A stretch of 64,000 nucleotides of DNA, from the NCBI GenBank assembly GCA_000814665.1, contig JWIH01000016.1:1-64000 (forward strand), written 5' to 3'. A program made the translations under genes and the position numbers. Of the stretch, positions 47,501 through 57,299 are shown in pieces. Within the stretch, counting starts at the first letter, position 1, and each line of letters starts with the position of its first letter. Source of the DNA: Pseudoalteromonas flavipulchra NCIMB 2033 = ATCC BAA-314. GTDB lineage: Bacteria; Pseudomonadota; Gammaproteobacteria; Enterobacterales; Alteromonadaceae. Below the pieces are notes generated by a model. That model made no database searches and was not told the DNA's origin. It worked only from the letters and a program-made list of their open reading frames with translations.

Positions 47501-48177
47501 AGCGGCTGGTAGTCACATTCTTCACTGTATTGATCATTTTTGAACATGCCAGATCTAAAGTTATCGTTGTCACACCAAATAAATGCTTTGATCATTTCAC
47601 GATGCCAACCGTGCTCGTGTAGCAATACACTTAAATAGCTTTCATAACCGCATGCATGTTCATCATCCCAATAAGGCACAAAGTATTGTGCTAGCAAATA
47701 GGCGTACTGTATATCCGTCTTTGCAAGCATATACAAAGCTTCAACGCCAAATACCCGCATATCATCAAGCCACATTTCATCAGTGTCATTTTGGCGGCGA
47801 CTATAGGTCACTATTGCCTTGGCGGCTTCTACAACAGCTTGTTTGATCTCAGGGTATTGCAGCGCTGCTGCAAATAAAATGACCTCAGAAATATAGTTTT
47901 CGGTATCATCAAGTATGGTGTGGTCATAGTGGTGAGCACCGCCTTCTTGGCCTAAATCTAATGCAGATTGAAGCAACTTTAGGTTGTTGCCACTATCTTG
48001 CGGTTGCAAACGGCGCATCCCCGCTTCATCAAGTTGCTTAAACTCAACATCAAACTGACTATTAAAACAGGCCTTATCGCTGTCCAACAAAGCCTTATAC
48101 TGAGCTAATGCTAATTTGATTTGTTGCGGGTTTTGGATATCCAGCGTGATTATCTGGTTTTTATCGAATTGGTTCAT
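44590..48177 (-). CDS. large hypothetical protein (1195 aa)
   Basis: I do not recognise this 1195-aa protein. It has no signal peptide or clear membrane segment, so it is probably cytosolic. It is acidic and mostly helical, with an acidic run CDEDEEEDL near residue 270. Many short helical segments resemble alpha-solenoid repeats, and the last 25 residues (DPLRKDKSRKVKEAVNQYAG) look like a HEAT repeat. A middle segment (~905-960, GRSWEACTVLQQQGDNYVIV) looks beta-rich. It shares a strand with the 101-aa gene 127 bases upstream. GATC-rich origin features lie nearby but nothing ties it to replication. Confidence 0.72.
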   Translation of the reverse strand: MNQFDKNQIITLDIQNPQQIKLALAQYKALLDSDKACFNSQFDVEFKQLDEAGMRRLQPQDSGNNLKLLQSALDLGQEGGAHHYDHTILDDTENYISEVILFAAALQYPEIKQAVVEAAKAIVTYSRRQNDTDEMWLDDMRVFGVEALYMLAKTDIQYAYLLAQYFVPYWDDEHACGYESYLSVLLHEHGWHREMIKAFIWCDNDNFRSGMFKNDQYSEECDYQPLGEYLRENPESYEQFKALVIARFQAEPVLLADVDTMCDEDEEEDLSGHQPVISLYQSLFPHSCFYDDEEAKDSFMAMPFFGSTLENEAYDLQQKVQSQVAGPLVKIAQSAIAARANYRAYLARGERKYELNYGTNLLKPLVLAMPQGEVLWRYIETGERQTVLETICEVDVLELAKVHASDMAEHLIDQLSSFERNNQGIVEELKSVLSLVRGDLLTDHFSEEAEYTQPNGMVLTLAVRNDVENNLLQARAEQYLRVIDVFYHALGKREFCKYMMASLTEGDEALLSREAYYQRYTQLSVSDIKSAAENAKAKNIQSIFRHFTNQDELLCRKHLKLVDEHFRSSRALCHPKQWSQLDMGLITLASYHLHSDYNQHISDDITEALANYLNDNHIWQLAAQHIIQKCHKKSDHYNPDNLGLSEAQIVRICDYFTADTPQDDLSSLLALVQPQLYRDECCRGDLYLNKFSEKQSSYQLFKDFDDDFQRFTLTAFWLRQLPLPLQYKAGRLWQFIIALAPVRVARNVLRAYSDDHWSIEFDTILDEIEVYEQLSKAGIDGGILNAYEMSNQRYNSERYLNWIEIYSEIASDDNSMFGSMGRNKAKAMEQGLAYINERTKVEFLHHVSLKHPEVELDFSHDLQRAIDIFVQLNLHSWEHALAQELGRDCLYFGEGEKLPKKLHKAIVADSLSIHDKPCHVDGRSWEACTVLQQQGDNYVIVMADHEVPLAWYEERLPSGPLLIFSEQLERAAIIKRVAELQVQSNRIKAIVEQTMAYLHNEAEFDVMAALFKGQISTEFMCIDADEYQMYSLRQFVWMLDAKRRNKLVRLLLNHDYRGFKLIEAQMEQPWLLHQLAHNEIDFETYLSKSGEYEGEASETGMAFLLTWLFDIGVKPEHLVLFCIKRSHFDVCREFIVAHARGQYGSFKQSLSYLYADRRAELPEIFSQAADAEALLDPLRKDKSRKVKEAVNQYAG

Positions 48178-48304
48178 GTCGTTATTTCTAATTGAATTTG
48201 ACGTATAGCCGTACTAATCGGACTATAGAGAAGAAAAAGAGAATGAAGCGCAGCTTTGTGAACTGCGGCAATTTCAAGTAAATGCTAAACACAGCGAGTG
48301 GCAG

Positions 48305-48610
48305 CTACGCGTTAGCATCCTCAGCTTGCAGCTCCTTTAACCTGTCGATATCTATTTGACAGTCCTGCTTTGCTTTTTTCTGTTGATCGGGTGTCATATC
48401 ATCCCAATGAATATAACCACCGTGTGCGTATGGCGCATTGTATAAATAGTTGGCGAATTTTTTGTTGGCTGTACCAGAGACTAACCCTCTGACAGAGCCC
48501 TGTTTATCAGCAGCCCACAGTGCAACGCGTTTAAATTCCAACTCTCCAGATACATTAATACGAAATGAGTACCAATTTTCAGCAGCACTAATGTGCAGAT
48601 CCTTATCCAT
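48305..48610 (-). CDS. small hypothetical protein (101 aa)
   Basis: An unrecognised 101-aa soluble protein. The N-terminal half looks like a small beta-domain (ENWYSFRINVSGELEFKRVALWAADKQGSVRGLVSG) and the C-terminal 25 residues form a charged helix (DQQKKAKQDCQIDIDRLKEL). It has no signal peptide and one cysteine. It starts at an ATG preceded by an AAAAGG-like site (AAAGGTAAAAC). It lies upstream of the 1195-aa gene on the same strand, and the pair may be one transcript. Function unknown. Confidence 0.65.
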   Translation of the reverse strand: MDKDLHISAAENWYSFRINVSGELEFKRVALWAADKQGSVRGLVSGTANKKFANYLYNAPYAHGGYIHWDDMTPDQQKKAKQDCQIDIDRLKELQAEDANA

Positions 48611-48849
48611 GTTTTACCTTTTGTAGTTCCTTAATATCAACACTATTATTTCGAATCCATATAACTAGGTCAACATCAAATTTATCGTTAAGTTTTTGAT
48701 AAATATTAATAAAAAGTAAAGAGCAGCACACTTATAATAAGGTTCTGAGCGATAACCGCAAATCTACCCAATCACGTTAAGTGCTCAATCTGGCCAGTCC
48801 AATACCCGTACACTAGGTATCCTAAGCGCTGCAACTTAGGAGAAATAAA

Positions 48850-49846
48850 ATGGCTCTATCTACAACTTTCAATGCACTACACCAACAATCAGCCCCGCTT
48901 TTTCTAGCTAACTGCTGGGATCCATCATCAGCGCTTATCATCGAACAGGCTGGTGGTCAGGCCGTTGCGACAACAAGCTGGGGTATGTCTAATCATCAGG
49001 GCTAGAAACCTGAGCTTCGGATAATTAATGCCTTTCTAGCAGCCAGTTTTAGCGCTACCTGCGTTGAATTCACTTCCAATAGCCAGCTATTGGTGCATAA
49101 ATTCGCCTAGCTATCCCCAAAACTCTCTGGCTAGACAAGGAAATAATTTAATATGATTTTAAAAATAATGAGTTAGCTCATTTCTTATCCAAACCTCAGG
49201 TTAAAAAGATGGAGAACAACTCACATTTGACCGTGTACTACAAACAGTAAGTGCCATTCTTAAGGTGATCACTATTCCATTAAGTGTTGATATTGAGGCA
49301 GGCTACAGCGCGGATCAAAATCAGATCATCAAACATATTATCCAATTGGCCGACCTTGGCGTTGCCGGTATCAATATTGAAGACAAACCCAGTCACCAGA
49401 ACAGCTTACGCGATATAAAGGCACACCAAGCGTTATTGCAGGCAATCAAACAAGCTTTACGTCATGGCGGTTTCGATCATTTTTTTATTAATGCCCGTTG
49501 CGATCTTTGCTTACAACCACAGTGGACTGAAGCGACGCTGCATGAGCGTGCACTCGCCTATCAAGCAGCGGGTTGCGATGGCTTTTTTATTCCCGGTTTA
49601 ACCAACACCACAATGATAAAACGCCTAACAACCCTGCTTTCAATTCCAGTCAATGTGATGCTGTTGCCCGGATTTAGTGATAAACAGGCGTTAGCAGAGT
49701 TAGGAGTCAAACGTATCTCATCGGGTAATGCTCTCAGCGATCATGTGATAGCACTACAAGAATCAGCCACCAGAAGGCTGCTCGAAGAACATACTGTAGA
49801 CTTCTTATTTGAGCAATCAGTCCGCACAACTTGGCTGTCAAACTAA
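48850..49846 (+). pseudogene. isocitrate lyase/PEP mutase family gene interrupted by a small element
   Basis: The 5' part (ATG at 48850, ribosome site TTAGGAGAAATAAA) encodes 51 residues ending MSNHQG then a TAG created by the inserted DNA. After a ~200-base insertion the reading resumes as DGEQLTFDRVLQ (from 49208) in another frame and runs to 49846, with VDIEAGYSAD and GVAGINIEDK typical of the isocitrate lyase/phosphoenolpyruvate phosphonomutase superfamily. The NARCDL motif is also visible. A GTG at 49265 could start a 193-aa fragment, but it would lack the N-terminal strands of the barrel. I therefore call the gene inactive. Confidence 0.85.
49007..49202. mobile_element. foldback MITE-like insertion (~196 bp)
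   Basis: The element has 18-bp terminal inverted repeats: AACCTGAGCTTCGGATAA on the left, and AACCTGAGGTTTGGATAA as the reverse complement of the right end (3 mismatches). The interior folds back on itself. CCTTTCTAGC pairs with GGCTAGACAAGG, GCCAGTTTT with AAAACTCTCTGGC, and the centre is CCAATAGC/GCTATTGG with a 2-base loop. It encodes nothing and interrupts the PEP-mutase-family gene. I could not define a target duplication with certainty. Its ends differ from those of the element at 25112-25325. Confidence 0.8.
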
Positions 49847-50255
49847 ATAAATCACAAGATCTGACCGCTTTTTTAGATTCTTTTCTTATATGGATCTAAC
49901 TATATAGATCTAAAAGACTGGATCGACTTCCAGCTTTTAGATCGTTATCCACAACACCTCATCCACAACCTCAAAATTTGTTCAAAAACAGCGAAGTTCT
50001 TACCGTTTCAAGCATGTGCCTTGGCTTAAAAAAGTATTTTTAGGCTCAGCTATCCCATAGATTATCCACAAATAAATCACCGAGTTAAGCTTGGGAATAT
50101 TTTATTTTCTGCTTTTATTTCATAAGGATAAGTAAAAACACTAAAAATTACACACTATTTGTGCAAATATTTTTATCCAATAACTTCAAAGCCCTCTTTA
50201 CATATTCACGTTAAACGCTAAGATGGCGCGCAATACGACTTAGGTAAGGGTAACA
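49847..50255. other. intergenic region upstream of mioC with DnaA boxes
   Basis: It holds perfect DnaA boxes TTATCCACA at 49945-49953 and 50062-50070, a near match TCATCCACA at 49959-49967, and five GATC sites within the first 100 bases. A likely mioC promoter is TTTACA (50197-50202) - 16 bases - TAAGAT (50219-50224). DnaA boxes upstream of mioC occur in E. coli too, where DnaA represses mioC transcription into oriC. Confidence 0.6.
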
Positions 50256-50693
50256 ATGCAAACTTTAGATCTTATTGTAGGCAGCCAAATGGGATCAGCA
50301 GAATACGTTGCTGAACAGCTAATGGAATCGCTTGAATCTCAAGGTTATACCGTGAATTTGCATGAAAAACCTGAGCTTGAAGCTTGTCAGCAAGCACTTT
50401 GGCTGGTGGTGACATCAACCTATGGGGCCGGTGACTATCCAGAAAACTTATTACCTTTTATATCAGCATTAAAAGCGAGCTCGGATCTAAGCCAGTTACG
50501 CTTTGCGGTAGTAGGAATTGGTGATTCAAGTTATGACACCTTTAATCATGCAGCTATTAATCTTGCTGATCTACTTAAAGAAAAAGGTGCAACACAGCTG
50601 TTAGACATAGAAAAGATCGACGTTTTACACCCAGATCTACCAGAAGATACCGCTATTGCTTGGTTACCTAAGTTTGTTGAATGTGTCGCTTAA
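50256..50693 (+). CDS. mioC: FMN-binding flavodoxin-like protein MioC
   Basis: A 145-aa flavodoxin-fold protein (E. coli MioC 147 aa). The FMN phosphate loop is GSQMGSAEYVAEQL near the N-terminus. The isoalloxazine loops are STYGAGDYPENLLPF and GIGDSSYDTFNHAA. MioC supports biotin synthase in vitro. It starts at ATG with TAAGGG seven bases upstream. Its transcription points into the oriC region that follows, as in E. coli. Confidence 0.96.
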   Translation: MQTLDLIVGSQMGSAEYVAEQLMESLESQGYTVNLHEKPELEACQQALWLVVTSTYGAGDYPENLLPFISALKASSDLSQLRFAVVGIGDSSYDTFNHAAINLADLLKEKGATQLLDIEKIDVLHPDLPEDTAIAWLPKFVECVA

Positions 50694-51115
50694 CGCTGCA
50701 ACATTGAAATACACAGAAGTTATTCACAAATTCAGTCTATTTTAGATCGTATTGTGTATAACCTATGATCTAACTGCTGATCTACGCTTACTTATCCATT
50801 GGATAAAATAATTCAGATCTAGCCCTGTGAATAAAGTGCCAAGTTGATCAAAGGTTTTAAGCCCATTGATCCGATCTAATTCACACCAATTGATCTTAGT
50901 TAAGCAGTTGGATCTAAACAGGAATACAAAACTATTCACAGATCAAAGGATCAGTAGTAGTAAGATCAATAAAGATCTTTAAAAAGATCCTTATATATTT
51001 TAAGTGATCTCTTTTTTGCGTTGTGCAAAGTTTAACCATTTCACTTCTGGTTAATTCTAGGTAGAATACGCATCCTTTCTAAATTTGCTCGGTTGTTTTA
51101 AGTAGGATCCCGTAA
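50694..51115. other. oriC: oriC, chromosomal origin of replication (predicted)
   Basis: This 422-bp mioC-mnmG gap contains 15 GATC sites where about two are expected. DnaA-box-like 9-mers are TTATTCACA (50720-50728), TTATACACA on the minus strand (50753-50761), an overlapping pair TTATCCATT/TTATCCAAT (50792-50806), TTATTCACA on the minus strand (50826-50834) and CTATTCACA (50932-50940). The right side is A/T-rich with GATC-led 13-mers such as GATCTTTAAAAAG (50974) and GATCTCTTTTTTG (51006), matching the E. coli unwinding element pattern GATCTNTTNTTTT. Vibrio and E. coli have oriC at the same place. Confidence 0.88.
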
Positions 51116-53005
51116 ATGATTTATCATGAACATTTTGATGTCATCGTTGTTGGTGGTGGACACGCAGGCACTGAAGCTGCACTTGCAGCTGCACGTATGG
51201 GTATGAATACCTTATTGTTAACACACAATATGGATACCTTAGGCCAAATGTCGTGTAACCCAGCTATTGGTGGGATTGGTAAAGGTCATTTGGTTAAAGA
51301 GATCGATGCGCTTGGTGGTGCAATGGCCAAAGCAATCGACAAAGGTGGGATCCAATTTCGAACGCTTAATTCATCGAAAGGCCCTGCGGTACGAGCGACT
51401 CGTGCTCAGGCAGATCGCGCATTGTATAAAGCGGCGATCCAAGACATTTTGCAACATCAAGAAAACTTAAAGATCTTCCAACAATCTTGTGATGATCTGA
51501 TTGTTGAAGGCGATCAGGTCAAAGGTGTCGTAACTCAAATGGGTTTACGCTTTAGTGCTTCTTCAGTGGTGCTAACGGTTGGTACTTTCTTGGGTGGCCA
51601 GATCCATATTGGTTTAGAAAACTTCAAAGGCGGCCGTGCTGGCGATCCTCCTTCTATCGCTTTGGCTGAGCGTTTACGTGAAATGCCTTTTAGAGTTGAT
51701 CGTCTAAAAACAGGTACCCCACCACGTATCGATGCAAGAACAGTTGATTTTTCAGTGATGCAAGAGCAACCAGGCGATACCCCTACTCCGGTTTTCTCGT
51801 TTATGGGCAAAGTGTCTGATCATCCAAAACAGATCCCTTGTTATATCACCTATACCAATGAAAAAACCCATGATGTGATCCGCAATAACTTACATCGTTC
51901 GCCGATGTATGCTGGCGTGATTGAGGGGATTGGTCCGCGTTACTGCCCTTCAATCGAAGATAAGATTGTGCGTTTTGCTGATAAAGAAAAACATCAGATC
52001 TTCGTAGAGCCTGAAGGCTTAACGTCATACGAGCTGTATCCAAATGGTATCTCCACCAGCTTACCATTTGATATCCAACTGGAGATCGTGCGTTCTATTA
52101 AAGGCTTTGAGAATGCGCATATTTGTCGTCCTGGTTATGCAATTGAGTACGACTTCTTCGATCCTCGTGACCTAAAGCAATCATTAGAAACTAAGTTTAT
52201 CAATGGCTTATTCTTTGCAGGTCAAATAAACGGTACAACCGGTTATGAAGAAGCTGGCGCACAAGGGTTGATTGCGGGTATGAACGCAGCCCTTCAAGTT
52301 CAAGGCCGTGAAGCATGGACACCGCGCCGTGATGAAGCTTATGCCGGTGTGTTAATTGACGACTTAGCAACGCTTGGTACAAAAGAACCTTATCGTATGT
52401 TTACCTCGCGTGCTGAATACCGTTTGTTACTGCGTGAAGACAATGCGGATTTACGTCTAACGGAAAAAGGTCGCGAATTAGGTTTAGTTGACGATGAACG
52501 CTGGGCTGCATACAACGACAAGCTTGAAGTTATGGAACAAGAAGCACAGCGTCTACGCAATACTTGGATCCATAAAGATCACCCTGCACTTGAAGCGGTA
52601 AATGGATTATTGAAAAAACCACTGGTACGCGAAGCCAGTCTTGAAGATCTGATCCGCCGTCCTGAGGTTAATTATCACGACCTGATGGCAATCGAAGGAT
52701 TAGGATCTGAGTTTGATAATATTCCAGCCCTTGAACAGGTTGAGATCCAAACTAAGTACGCCGGTTACATTGCGCGCCAACAAGATGAGATTAATAAACA
52801 GCTTCGTCATGAAGAGACATTACTGCCTGCTGAGTTTGATTATGCTCAGGTAAGCGGCCTGTCAAATGAGGTTGTGGCAAAGCTAAGTGATGCTCGTCCA
52901 CAAACGATTGGCCAAGCTTCACGTATTTCTGGTATCACCCCTGCTGCTATTTCGCTATTATTAGTGTATCTGAAAAAGCAAGGGCTATTACGTAAGTCGG
53001 CGTAA
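51116..53005 (+). CDS. mnmG: tRNA uridine-5-carboxymethylaminomethyl(34) synthesis enzyme MnmG
   Basis: A 629-aa FAD enzyme (GidA) forming the (c)mnm5U34 tRNA modification with MnmE. The FAD motif is [19 protein letters not shown] (~12-30). [13 protein letters not shown] and [21 protein letters not shown] are invariant in the family. The C-terminal helical domain binds MnmE and tRNA. Length equals E. coli MnmG (629 aa). It flanks oriC on the right and transcription runs away from the origin. rsmG follows 15 bases later. Confidence 0.98.
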   Translation: MIYHEHFDVIVVGGGHAGTEAALAAARMGMNTLLLTHNMDTLGQMSCNPAIGGIGKGHLVKEIDALGGAMAKAIDKGGIQFRTLNSSKGPAVRATRAQADRALYKAAIQDILQHQENLKIFQQSCDDLIVEGDQVKGVVTQMGLRFSASSVVLTVGTFLGGQIHIGLENFKGGRAGDPPSIALAERLREMPFRVDRLKTGTPPRIDARTVDFSVMQEQPGDTPTPVFSFMGKVSDHPKQIPCYITYTNEKTHDVIRNNLHRSPMYAGVIEGIGPRYCPSIEDKIVRFADKEKHQIFVEPEGLTSYELYPNGISTSLPFDIQLEIVRSIKGFENAHICRPGYAIEYDFFDPRDLKQSLETKFINGLFFAGQINGTTGYEEAGAQGLIAGMNAALQVQGREAWTPRRDEAYAGVLIDDLATLGTKEPYRMFTSRAEYRLLLREDNADLRLTEKGRELGLVDDERWAAYNDKLEVMEQEAQRLRNTWIHKDHPALEAVNGLLKKPLVREASLEDLIRRPEVNYHDLMAIEGLGSEFDNIPALEQVEIQTKYAGYIARQQDEINKQLRHEETLLPAEFDYAQVSGLSNEVVAKLSDARPQTIGQASRISGITPAAISLLLVYLKKQGLLRKSA

Positions 53006-53020
53006 TAGCAGTGGAACACT

Positions 53021-53641
53021 GTGTTACTAGAACAATTGAATGAATTACTCGCTGATACCTCTATCGAGCTCAGCGAACAACAAAAGCAGCAGTTGGTCGA
53101 ATATGTCCAGCTGCTGGATAAATGGAACAAAGCCTACAACCTCACTTCCGTTCGTGACCCAAAAGAAATGATGGTGAAACACATCATGGATTCTTTGGTT
53201 GTTGCGCCACACTTAACAGGCAGTAACTATATTGATGTTGGCACCGGACCGGGTTTACCGGGTATGGTTTTAGCGATAGCTAGACCGGACATCAATTTTG
53301 TTCTTCTTGATAGCCTTGGTAAAAGAGTTCGATTTTTAATGCAGGTAAAACATGGGCTTGGCATTGAGAATGTTACCCCAGTGCAGTCTCGAGTTGAAGA
53401 ATATCAGCCAAGTGTTAAATTAGACGGTGTACTCAGCCGTGCTTTTGCATCACTACAAGATATGATCCAGTGGTGTTCACATTTAATCGATAACCAAGGT
53501 GTATTCTTAGCACTAAAGGGTCAATACCCTGCGGATGAGCTAGAACAATTACCAAACGGCGTGAGTTTATCGCAAGATATTAGTTTAGTGGTGCCCAAGC
53601 TTGAAGGTGAGCGCCATTTAATCATTCTTTCTAAAGATTAA
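53021..53641 (+). CDS. rsmG: 16S rRNA (guanine-527-N7)-methyltransferase
   Basis: A 206-aa SAM-dependent methyltransferase (GidB) modifying G527 of 16S rRNA. The SAM motif is [19 protein letters not shown] (~71-89). [25 protein letters not shown] upstream is conserved. Length matches E. coli RsmG (207 aa). It starts at a GTG (53021) 15 bases after mnmG, in the classical mnmG-rsmG-parA-parB order. Confidence 0.96.
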   Translation: MLLEQLNELLADTSIELSEQQKQQLVEYVQLLDKWNKAYNLTSVRDPKEMMVKHIMDSLVVAPHLTGSNYIDVGTGPGLPGMVLAIARPDINFVLLDSLGKRVRFLMQVKHGLGIENVTPVQSRVEEYQPSVKLDGVLSRAFASLQDMIQWCSHLIDNQGVFLALKGQYPADELEQLPNGVSLSQDISLVVPKLEGERHLIILSKD

Positions 53642-53655
53642 TTGTCGAGGACAAT

Positions 53656-54441
53656 GTGGCAAGAGTCATTGCAATAGCAAACCAAAAAGGTGGTGTTGGT
53701 AAAACAACCACTGCGGTGAATTTAGCCGCGTCCATGGCGGCGACTAAACGTAAAGTACTGTTGATCGATCTCGATCCCCAAGGTAATGCAACCATGGGCA
53801 GTGGCGTCGATAAATACGCCGATGTCGCAACGGTTTATGATCTGTTGATCGAAGAAGCGCCTATGGATCAAGTGATCACCACAGAAACCAGTGGTGAGTA
53901 TCATTTGATCGCTGCGAATGGGGATGTAACTGCGGCAGAAGTCAAACTGATGGAGTTGTTTGCACGCGAAGTGAGACTACGCAACGCCCTTGAGACGATA
54001 AAAGATAAATATGAGTATATATTCATCGACTGTCCACCTTCATTAAATATGCTAACGGTAAATGCCATGGCTGCCGCCGATGCGGTTTTAGTTCCGATGC
54101 AGTGTGAATATTATGCACTGGAGGGATTAACAGCTTTAATGGACACCATTACCCAACTCGGTAAGTTGGTGAATCCAGGATTGCAAATTGAAGGCATTTT
54201 GCGCACTATGTACGACCCGCGTAATCGTCTAGCTAACGACGTATCTGAGCAGTTAAAACAACACTTTGGCGATAAAGTGTACCGGACTGTGATCCCTCGT
54301 AATGTGCGATTAGCGGAGGCGCCAAGTTTTGGAGCGCCTGCGATGTATTATGATAGAGCATCAAGCGGTGCGAAAGCTTATCTAGCGCTAGCGGGTGAAA
54401 TGCTAAGACGCAAAGAAAAGCAAGCGGCTGCGGTTGCCTAA
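53656..54441 (+). CDS. parA: chromosome partitioning ATPase ParA (Soj)
   Basis: A 261-aa deviant Walker ATPase that moves ParB-parS complexes over the nucleoid. The deviant Walker A KGGVGKTT is at ~11-18, with A' LIDLDPQGNATMG and Walker B FIDCPPSLNML. Length fits chromosomal ParA/Soj. It starts at GTG with CGAGG upstream, 14 bases after rsmG. parB follows 15 bases later. Targets are the parS sites in recF. Confidence 0.97.
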   Translation: MARVIAIANQKGGVGKTTTAVNLAASMAATKRKVLLIDLDPQGNATMGSGVDKYADVATVYDLLIEEAPMDQVITTETSGEYHLIAANGDVTAAEVKLMELFAREVRLRNALETIKDKYEYIFIDCPPSLNMLTVNAMAAADAVLVPMQCEYYALEGLTALMDTITQLGKLVNPGLQIEGILRTMYDPRNRLANDVSEQLKQHFGDKVYRTVIPRNVRLAEAPSFGAPAMYYDRASSGAKAYLALAGEMLRRKEKQAAAVA

Positions 54442-54456
54442 GAGGATAAAAAGAAC

Positions 54457-55395
54457 ATGTCGGTTAAAAAACGTGGTTTAGGCCGAGGGTTGGATGCCCT
54501 ACTCAGCTCAGCTAAACCTAATCCAAGTGCTGCGGCACCTGTGCCTAATCAACAAGAAGCGGTCGCGACAGTCAGTGAAGCACCTGCCGAATCGGCGGTT
54601 GAACAAGAGTTACAACGATTACCTATTGAGTGGCTAAAGCCGGGTAAATATCAGCCGCGTAAAGATATGTCTGAACAGGCACTTGAGGAACTGGCGAGTT
54701 CGATCCGTTCACAAGGGATTTTACAGCCTATTGTGGTGCGTAAAGTTACCACGCAAAGCTTTGAAATTATTGCCGGTGAGAGACGCTGGCGTGCGGCACA
54801 ACTGGCAAAGCAAGATACCGTTCCTTGTTTAATCAAAGATGTGCCGGATGAAGCGGCTGTTGCAATTGCGCTTATTGAAAACATTCAGCGTGAAGACCTC
54901 AATGCAATGGAAGAAGCAATTGCTCTAGATAGATTGCTAAATGAATTTGAACTCACGCATCAGCAAGTTGCCGATGCGGTGGGTAAATCGCGTACAACGG
55001 TCACCAATTTACTTCGTCTCAACAATCTCAACGATGATGTAAAAATCTTGTTGGAACATGGCGACATAGAAATGGGCCATGCTCGTTGTTTACTTGCCCT
55101 AACTGGTGAGGCGCAATCTGAAGCGGCAAGAACTGCTGTGGCCAAGGGATTAACCGTAAGAGAAACCGAAAAACTGGTTCGCACCATTTTAGAGCCTGTT
55201 GAGAAAAAAGAAGCGAAGCAAAAAGATCCTGATGTGAAGCTGCTTGAACAGCAATTACAGGAAAACTTAGGCGCAAAAGTTGAGATCAACTACAACCAAA
55301 AAGGCAAAGGTAAACTGGTTATTTCCTATGCTAGTTTGGATGAGCTTGATGGTATTTTGGGGCGTATTAACCCTGAAATGAATGAAGCTGACTAA
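54457..55395 (+). CDS. parB: chromosome partitioning protein ParB (Spo0J)
   Basis: A 312-aa CTP-dependent DNA clamp that loads at parS and spreads. The N-terminus KKRGLGRGLDALLSS interacts with ParA. The nuclease-like ParB domain (~50-145) has the CTP-binding GERRWRAAQLAK and ENIQREDLNAMEEA. The helix-turn-helix follows (LTHQQVADAVGKSRTTVTNLLRL, ~165-188), then the C-terminal dimer domain. Perfect cognate-type parS palindromes are present in this window. Confidence 0.97.
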   Translation: MSVKKRGLGRGLDALLSSAKPNPSAAAPVPNQQEAVATVSEAPAESAVEQELQRLPIEWLKPGKYQPRKDMSEQALEELASSIRSQGILQPIVVRKVTTQSFEIIAGERRWRAAQLAKQDTVPCLIKDVPDEAAVAIALIENIQREDLNAMEEAIALDRLLNEFELTHQQVADAVGKSRTTVTNLLRLNNLNDDVKILLEHGDIEMGHARCLLALTGEAQSEAARTAVAKGLTVRETEKLVRTILEPVEKKEAKQKDPDVKLLEQQLQENLGAKVEINYNQKGKGKLVISYASLDELDGILGRINPEMNEAD

Positions 55396-55603
55396 CGGTA
55401 AACTTAACCAATTGACTAATCCGTGAATGCGGTGCTTTATTTTGCGCCGCTATTTCTTCACCGATATGCTGCGAAATAGCGAGAATACGAAGAACTTTGA
55501 TGGAAAAATAGCCACTCTTGTACAGGCTTTAATTTAAGCCTTCCTCCCTAACAAATTTTGACCTATTTGGCGTCCAAAAAACGTCACATTTCGCCTCGTC
55601 AAG

Positions 55604-55631
55604 TTGCAAATTAAGCAGAAACAAGTATAAT
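55604..55631 (+). promoter_or_regulatory. atp operon promoter
   Basis: TTGCAA (55604-55609) and a perfect TATAAT (55626-55631) are 16 bases apart, 54 bases before atpI. The rest of the 289-base parB-atpI gap shows nothing else that I can support. Confidence 0.65.
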
Positions 55632-55684
55632 TTCGCCAGTTTTCATACCCTGATAAAATTTAACGTCATTAAGGTTAATATAAA

Positions 55685-56065
55685 GTGACTCATTCGTTAG
55701 CCCGCCCATACAGGCGAGCCGCATTACAAGGTGTTTTGATTCAGGGTATCGTAGCATTAGTCGCTGCAGTAATCGTTTTTATAGGTTGGGGAGTACAAGC
55801 CGGAGTTTCAGCATTAGCTGGCGGCGCTGTGTTGGTACTCCCTAATTTTGTATTTGCTGCTTACGCCTTTCGATTTATGGGTGCAAGCAAAGCAAATCAA
55901 GTATATTCCTCGATAAAACGAGGAAATGGATTAAAATTTTTGCTAACTGTTGTGCTCTTTGCACTGATTTTTAAGCATTTTTCAGTAATGATGCTGCCTT
56001 TCTTTGGCGCGTATATGCTCGTGATGCTGACACAATGGTTGGTCCTGATTTTTTTTAATCATTAA
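55685..56065 (+). CDS. atpI: ATP synthase subunit I
   Basis: A 126-aa membrane protein with four hydrophobic segments (about 17-36, 41-62, 77-95 and 100-122), of the AtpI/UncI family. It is thought to help c-ring assembly and is not essential. It starts at GTG (55685); the ribosome site is weak, which is common for atpI. It is the first gene of atpIBEFHAGDC and lies 15 bases before atpB. Confidence 0.9.
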   Translation: MTHSLARPYRRAALQGVLIQGIVALVAAVIVFIGWGVQAGVSALAGGAVLVLPNFVFAAYAFRFMGASKANQVYSSIKRGNGLKFLLTVVLFALIFKHFSVMMLPFFGAYMLVMLTQWLVLIFFNH

Positions 56066-56077
56066 CTTTTGGGATAA

Positions 56078-56938
<861 letters not shown>

Positions 56939-56989
56939 TCAGCTGAATAATAAAGATTTTTACAACTTAAATTTAAACTTAAACTTTAA

Positions 56990-57250
<261 letters not shown>

Positions 57251-57299
57251 TATTGCAAAATACCTGAAACGAACAACTGTCAAGTAAGGAGGAGCGGTC

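Noticed and set aside
49265..49846. A separate 193-aa gene starting at GTG 49265
   Set aside because: The matching frame continues upstream to 49205 with family sequence (DGEQLTFDRVLQ), so this is the 3' part of the broken gene, not a new gene.
51032..51054. TTAACCA/TGGTTAA inverted repeat before mnmG as a regulator site
   Set aside because: Seven-base arms in A/T-rich origin DNA are easily found by chance and no regulator is suggested.
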